A stretch of 10,313 nt of DNA from an uncultured Coprococcus sp. Lineage in GTDB: Bacteria; Bacillota; Clostridia; Lachnospirales; Lachnospiraceae. The first letter of the stretch is position 1, and every line of letters begins with the position of its first letter. The notes under the pieces were generated by a model, which saw only the letters and a program-made list of their open reading frames with translations, was not told the DNA's origin and searched no databases. The DNA is taken from NCBI GenBank assembly GCA_900557435.1, contig USSH01000064.1, positions 1 through 10,313 on the forward strand, read 5' to 3'. The position numbers and the translations under genes were made by a program. This document shows positions 6,555-10,313 of this stretch, one piece after another.

Positions 6555-7108
6555 TGTGGGAGATAGAAGTCCTTGACGCTCTCCAGAATATACATACCCC
6601 ATGGCTTGACAAGATCATGGTGGCGATCACATCACTTGGAAATGCAGGGATACTGTGGATAGTGCTGGCGGCTGTGCTGCTGATCATTCCAAAGACGAGG
6701 AAGGCAGGGCTGTGCATGGCCATCGCACTTATCCTTGACCTTCTCATAACCAACTGCCTGTTAAAGAATCTGGTTGCCAGAACAAGACCGTATGATGTGG
6801 CGAACTTTACAGATCTGATAGTGAAGAAACCGACGGATTATTCCTTCCCATCGGGACACACGGCGGCGTCATTTGCGGCTGTCACGGCGTTGTTCATGAG
6901 CAGGAAGAAACTGCTGGGCGCAATATCCTGCGTGATAGCGATCCTCATAGCGTTCTCAAGAATGTATCTGTATGTGCATTTCCCGACAGATATCATTGGC
7001 GGAATAGTGGTAGGCGTGGCAGCCGGAGTGGCAGCCGGTCTTATACTTAGAGTGATTGATAAGAAACTTGCAGCCAGGGCGGCAGGCACAGATATAGAGA
7101 ATCATTGA
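6554..7108 (+). CDS. PAP2-family membrane phosphatase
   Basis: A 184-residue integral membrane protein with the three motifs of type-2 phosphatidic acid phosphatases: K71-x6-R78-P79 (KNLVARTRP), PSGH at 99-102, and SR135-136...H142...D146 (SRMYLYVHFPTD). These form the active site at the outer membrane face; H142 is the expected nucleophile. About five hydrophobic segments are visible, near residues 20-45, 51-70, 103-115, 120-134 and 147-168. Likely substrates are undecaprenyl pyrophosphate (as in BcrC-type enzymes) or other lipid phosphates; sequence alone does not decide. The ATG overlaps the stop of the MIF-like gene by one base and has no good ribosome site of its own, so it probably depends on translational coupling. 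It ends 74 bp before the regulator gene, with no terminator between. Confidence 0.92.
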   Translation: MWEIEVLDALQNIHTPWLDKIMVAITSLGNAGILWIVLAAVLLIIPKTRKAGLCMAIALILDLLITNCLLKNLVARTRPYDVANFTDLIVKKPTDYSFPSGHTAASFAAVTALFMSRKKLLGAISCVIAILIAFSRMYLYVHFPTDIIGGIVVGVAAGVAAGLILRVIDKKLAARAAGTDIENH

Positions 7109-7182
7109 AAACCAGATTGTGATGATAAAGATTTCCAGGAGCAATATGATTGGGCGGATCGTTGGTTTGGAGGGATATGATA

Positions 7183-8184
7183 ATGAGTGAATATACCATA
7201 CTGCCGTTGATCAATGCAGCATTTCAGCCGGGTGAAGCGAAAAAGATGGTAGACAGTTTTGAAGACAGGGATTTTCAGAAGATAGCACGTGCTGAATACT
7301 ATTATTTTACCGGGCAGGCGGAGGAGTGCAATCATATAGCAGAACGTTATCTGATGAGTCATAATATAAAATTGAAGATGTCATCCTGCCTGTTATATGT
7401 ATATTCTAATCTGACACTTGGCAGAGAAGCTGCATCAAGAAAAGGACTGAGGGAGATTCAGGAATGTCTTGAAAAAGAGACGAAAAATCCTTCATCCGCT
7501 GAGGACAGGGCTGTCAGTGTATTTGCGGGATATATGTCCTCTGTGCTTTTGCATCTTTCGGTGGATGAACTTCCGGATGTGGAGCTTTATGCAGTAACAT
7601 TGCCGCCTGGAATTAAGCTGTTTTCTGCCTATGTAATAGCTCACATGGCATATTTAAAAGGCGAGTATGGCAGGGCACTTGGAATTTGCGAGGCAGCATT
7701 GATGTTCAGGGATGATGTATATCCTATTAGTATGATCTATCTGTATTGTATGATTGCAATGTGTCAGATGAATCTGAAAAATCAGCAGAAAGCAAAAGAT
7801 GCATTGATGCTGGCGTGGAACGTGGCGAAAGAAGACGAATTTTTGGAACCCTTTATTGAACATCATGGTTTGCTGCAGGGACTTCTGGAGTCATGTATCC
7901 GCAAGGAGGATTCAAAACTATATAACAAATTATCTGATAAAGTCATTGCCTTTAGCAGGGGATGGATGTCAATCCACAATCCTATGTCAGGAAATTCAGT
8001 GACGGATGCATTATCCACAGTGGAATTCTCGATTGCAATGCTGGCAAGCCGAGATTGGAATAACCAGGAAATTGCAGATTATCTGGGATTTTCGCCAAAT
8101 ACGGTTAAAACTTATCTGAGCAGGATTTATGAAAAAATGAATATAAATAAGCGAGATGAACTGAAAAATTATATGCTGAAATAG
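7183..8184 (+). CDS. LuxR-type HTH transcriptional regulator with helical (TPR-like) N-terminal region
   Basis: A 333-residue protein. The last 55 residues are a LuxR/GerE-type helix-turn-helix (NQEIADYLGFSPNTVKTYL from residue 294, then a recognition-helix tail ending at the C-terminus). The first 260 or so residues are all-helical with repeated Tyr/Ala/Leu patterns resembling the TPR-like superhelix of MalT regulators, but there is no Walker-type NTPase domain and no response-regulator receiver domain. The ATG at 7183 is chosen because GGAGGG (7169-7174) lies 8 nt before it; an ATG at 7177 is too close to that site, and a TTG at 7150 has no support. The AT-rich codon use differs from purC and nadE. 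It directly precedes the surface-protein gene in the same direction and probably controls it, which is inference from position only. The signal it senses is unknown. Confidence 0.85.
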   Translation: MSEYTILPLINAAFQPGEAKKMVDSFEDRDFQKIARAEYYYFTGQAEECNHIAERYLMSHNIKLKMSSCLLYVYSNLTLGREAASRKGLREIQECLEKETKNPSSAEDRAVSVFAGYMSSVLLHLSVDELPDVELYAVTLPPGIKLFSAYVIAHMAYLKGEYGRALGICEAALMFRDDVYPISMIYLYCMIAMCQMNLKNQQKAKDALMLAWNVAKEDEFLEPFIEHHGLLQGLLESCIRKEDSKLYNKLSDKVIAFSRGWMSIHNPMSGNSVTDALSTVEFSIAMLASRDWNNQEIADYLGFSPNTVKTYLSRIYEKMNINKRDELKNYMLK

Positions 8185-8196
8185 GGAAATATACAT

Positions 8197-8209
8197 TTTC
8201 GTATCGAAA
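8197..8209. promoter_or_regulatory. Small palindrome upstream of the surface-protein gene
   Basis: TTTCG-TAT-CGAAA is a perfect 5-bp inverted repeat with a 3-bp centre in the 117-bp gap between the regulator and the surface-protein gene. It could be an operator for the neighbouring LuxR-type protein, but it is short and could be chance. No convincing promoter is seen; TAAAAT near 8239-8244 is a possible -10. Confidence 0.3.
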
Positions 8210-8301
8210 CGGAGATTACATGGAATAAGTCAAAATGATAAAATCTTTATATACAGAAATCACTACCCCAATTCAATTTTATTTTTAAGGGAGGGAACTA
8301 T

Positions 8302-9894
8302 ATGAAGAGAAGAATTTTGACCACCCTGTTCACTATGTGCATGGTGCTGATGCTGCTGCAAATACCGGCATATGCGGGCAAAGCCTATTGCAACATCTGT
8401 GGTAAATGGGTAAGTACAACCGGAACTTATGAATACAAAGACGCTGGATATCATTGGAATCACGTTTATTGCACAGAATGTGGCACCAATATCAGCAATC
8501 CGCGTTCTGCACATGTGTGGAGCGGAACGGCAACCTGCACAAGCGGACAGACTTGCACGGTCTGCGGAGAAACATCCACACCGCCCGGACATGATTGGAA
8601 CTCAAACTGGATTTCCGATGAAAACAATCATTGGCATGAGTGTAATGTCTGCGCAGAAAAGGGCGATGTTGGAGTACATATTTGGGATAATGGCACTATA
8701 ACTATTTCTCCAACCTGCACAACAGAGGGGGAGAGAAAATTCACTTGCATTAAATGCGGCAGAATAAAAACAGAGACGATCCAAGCTACGGGTCACGACT
8801 TCGTACATCACGATGCACAGGCGGCGACTTGTACCGCAAACGGTTGGGAAGCTTACGATAGCTGCAGTAACTGTGATTACACCACCTATACGGAGATTCC
8901 AGCAGCAGGTCATAGTTATGGAGAAGTAACATACACATGGAGCACAGACGATCAACACTGTACAGCAGAAAGAAAATGTACAGCATGTGATGGCGTAGAA
9001 AGTGAGACAGCAGATACAACAGCAACAGTAATACAGGAAAAGAACTGCGTATTGCCAGAATTATCTACATACAGTGTAACATTTGAAAATTCTGCTTTTG
9101 AATCTCAAACAAAGGAAAATGTACGGACAGCAGAAAACGCCGGCCACGATATGGAAAAAGTAGAAAAGCAAGCTGCTACTGCTGCAAAAGAAGGAAACAT
9201 TACATATTGGTTCTGTGATAAATGTAATAAGTATTTTAGTGATGAAGAAGCAGAAAATGAAATTAAAAAGGAAGACACAGTGCTTGCGAAACTCGCCCCT
9301 GTTATTATCAAGGGAGATGGAGCAACAGTAACAGCAGGTGCGAAGAATGCACTATCATTCACATCTGATGCTGCATACAGGGATTTTATTCGTGTTGAGG
9401 TTGACGGAAAGACCATAGATGAGAGTAATTATACGGTGGAATCTGGAAGTATAATCGTAACATTGAAAGAGGATTATGTTGCCTGTTTTTCGGAGGGCAA
9501 GCATACACTTGGCATTGTCTCTGAGAGCGGAACAGCGACAGCTCATTTTACAGTAAACGAGAAGACAACGGGGACACAGGAGCCTTCGGAAGACACAACC
9601 GGTACAACACAGGAGCCTTCGGAAGACGACACAACCAGTACAACACAGGAGCCTTCGGAAGACGACACATCCAGTACAACACAGGAGCCTTCGGAAGATA
9701 CAACCAGTGCAACACAGGAGCCTTCGGAAGATACAAATAATATAACACAGGAGACAAGTACAACGGATAAAGCAACACAATCATCTCCAAAAACTGGTGA
9801 CAGTACAGACTTGCAGTTGTATGTTATTCTTATGTTTGTTTCAATAGTGGGTGTTGCAGGAATTTGTGTTAAGAAAAGGTTCAAGACCCATTGA
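8302..9894 (+). CDS. Secreted cysteine-pair-rich, wall-anchored surface protein
   Basis: A 530-residue exported protein. Residues 1-25 are a signal peptide (KRR, hydrophobic core, AYA cleavage before GK). Residues 26-310 hold eight CxxC pairs, at 30/33, 57/60, 85/88, 114/117, 149/152, 188/191, 226/229 and 305/308. Several follow the pattern TCT-x-G-...-CxxC and are separated by GHD/GHS elements. This resembles zinc-ribbon-like repeats seen in gut Firmicutes surface proteins. Residues 335-419 form a beta-rich Ig/X2-like domain (VEVDGKTIDESNYTVESGS). Residues 420-490 are a Thr/Ser/Glu-rich stalk with five TQEPSED repeats. The C-terminus is a sorting signal: SPKTG (495-499), a hydrophobic segment and KKRFKTH, so sortase anchoring with a variant LPXTG is likely. 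AAGGGAGGG (8287-8295) precedes the ATG by 6 nt. Its binding target is unknown; an adhesin or surface-display role is inference. Confidence 0.9.
   Translation: MKRRILTTLFTMCMVLMLLQIPAYAGKAYCNICGKWVSTTGTYEYKDAGYHWNHVYCTECGTNISNPRSAHVWSGTATCTSGQTCTVCGETSTPPGHDWNSNWISDENNHWHECNVCAEKGDVGVHIWDNGTITISPTCTTEGERKFTCIKCGRIKTETIQATGHDFVHHDAQAATCTANGWEAYDSCSNCDYTTYTEIPAAGHSYGEVTYTWSTDDQHCTAERKCTACDGVESETADTTATVIQEKNCVLPELSTYSVTFENSAFESQTKENVRTAENAGHDMEKVEKQAATAAKEGNITYWFCDKCNKYFSDEEAENEIKKEDTVLAKLAPVIIKGDGATVTAGAKNALSFTSDAAYRDFIRVEVDGKTIDESNYTVESGSIIVTLKEDYVACFSEGKHTLGIVSESGTATAHFTVNEKTTGTQEPSEDTTGTTQEPSEDDTTSTTQEPSEDDTSSTTQEPSEDTTSATQEPSEDTNNITQETSTTDKATQSSPKTGDSTDLQLYVILMFVSIVGVAGICVKKRFKTH
9574..9764 (+). 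repeat. In-frame TQEPSED-coding repeats in the surface-protein stalk
   Basis: The 20-base unit ACACAGGAGCCTTCGGAAGA occurs at 9574, 9607, 9643, 9679 and 9712, with a partial copy at 9745. Spacings are 33, 36, 36, 33 and 33 bp, all multiples of three, so copy number can change without a frameshift. Near identity at DNA level points to recent duplication. Confidence 0.95.
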
Positions 9895-9947
9895 TGGCTT
9901 TGAATGAAATGGCTGTTAGAGCAGAAATTACATATTAGATCTCTATA

Positions 9948-9992
9948 AAATGAGGCATATGGACTAAAAAGATGTTCATATGCCTCATTTTT
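9948..9992 (+). terminator. Intrinsic terminator after the surface-protein gene
   Basis: AAATGAGGCATATG (9948-9961) pairs with CATATGCCTCATTT (9977-9990), and the stem extends inward by three more pairs (GAC/GTT) to a loop of 9 nt. A run of Ts follows. Because it is nearly symmetrical with an A-run on the left, it could also work for minus-strand transcripts. Confidence 0.9.
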
Positions 9993-10208
9993 AATATGTC
10001 TTTAAATACTTTAAATACACAGAAATTTCACAAACGAAACGCCTCTCTATACTATTGACATTAAAAAATAGAAGTATTAATATTTATGCAACTTGCGTCA
10101 AATCACACATAGCTGACGATCAGATATCGCATATCATAAATCAAATTCCTGATTTTGTACATCTGAGGATTCTGTCAGCATTTCAAACCGAAACAAGGAG
10201 GAAATAGA
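9993..10208 (+). other. Intergenic region before the ABC transporter gene
   Basis: No gene is seen here. It holds a promoter (10055-10083) and small inverted repeats, AAATCA/TGATTT at 10138-10155 and GATAT/ATATC near 10122-10135, which may be operator or leader structure. The leader would be about 120 nt. Confidence 0.4.
10055..10083 (+). promoter_or_regulatory. Promoter of the ABC transporter gene
   Basis: A perfect TTGACA (10055-10060) is followed after 17 nt by TAATAT (10078-10083). It is flanked by ATACT (10049-10053) and AGTAT (10073-10077), a weak inverted repeat that could be part of an operator. Confidence 0.6.
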
Positions 10209-10313
10209 ATGATCAAAACATTGCTTGGTCAGGTGGGCGGGTACAAGAAGGATTCGATACTCACACCTGTATTTACGGCGGCAGAGGTCTTCATGGAGAT
10301 CCTCATTCCATTT
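10209..10313 (+). CDS. Exporter-type ABC transporter (membrane + ATPase), first 35 codons only
   Basis: The visible N-terminus, MIKTLLGQVGGYKKDSILTP then VFTAAEVFMEILIPF, matches the usual start of fused permease/ATPase exporters common in Clostridia, often the first half of a heterodimeric pair. A short cytoplasmic lead is followed by the start of the first membrane helix. AAGGAGG (10195-10201) lies 7 nt before the ATG. The ATPase domain and any partner are beyond the window, so the substrate cannot be judged. Confidence 0.75.
   Translation, partial: MIKTLLGQVGGYKKDSILTPVFTAAEVFMEILIPF

Noticed and set aside
7150..7182. TTG start for the LuxR-type regulator
   Set aside because: There is no ribosome site before it, whereas GGAGGG at 7169-7174 is well spaced for the ATG at 7183.
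9355..9884. Minus-strand ORFs opposite the TQEPSED repeats
   Set aside because: They are low-complexity mirror translations of the repeats, in several frames, without start signals.
8302..9894. Surface protein as a multihaem cytochrome or a lipoprotein
   Set aside because: None of the CxxC pairs is followed by His as haem binding needs, and the only signal-peptide cysteine (C13) sits within the hydrophobic core, not at a lipobox.

Overview
The window looks like the chromosome of a Clostridia-type Bacillota, most likely a gut Lachnospiraceae. The reasons are moderate GC, strong AGGAGG-type ribosome sites, TTGACA/TATAAT-like promoters, an anaerobic (class III) ribonucleotide reductase, and a cell-wall-anchored protein of a style common in gut Firmicutes. 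The family names come from protein motifs I recognise; the genus is not determined.

Left part (1-2740): the minus strand carries nrdD, which runs off the left edge only a few residues short of its expected end. Upstream of its GTG start is an unusually long, structured leader of about 375 nt. The leader holds three tandem 56-57 bp repeats, each with two hairpins, and two NrdR-box-like sites at and just downstream of a good minus-strand promoter. purC (plus strand) is divergent from nrdD and ends in a classic intrinsic terminator.

Middle (3735-7108): after a 457 bp gap comes a two-domain glutamine-dependent NAD+ synthase (nadE). The gap holds a striking nested symmetrical set of four GATACAA sites around a possible promoter. 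nadE is followed by a small operon in which a macrophage-migration-inhibitory-factor (MIF)-like tautomerase is translationally coupled to a PAP2-family membrane phosphatase.

Right part (7183-9992): a LuxR-type HTH regulator with an all-helical N-terminal part lies next to a secreted, cysteine-pair-rich, wall-anchored surface protein with a TQEPSED repeat stalk, closed by a strong terminator. Codon use here (AAA/GAA rich) differs from purC and nadE (AAG/GAG rich), so this pair may be accessory DNA. The window ends in the first 35 codons of an exporter-type ABC transporter with its own promoter.

The housekeeping genes (nrdD, purC, nadE) serve nucleotide and cofactor supply. I see no clear multi-gene defence or biosynthetic system. 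The most unusual signals are non-coding (the nrdD leader repeats and the operator-like array before nadE), followed by the MIF-like gene and the regulator/surface-protein pair.
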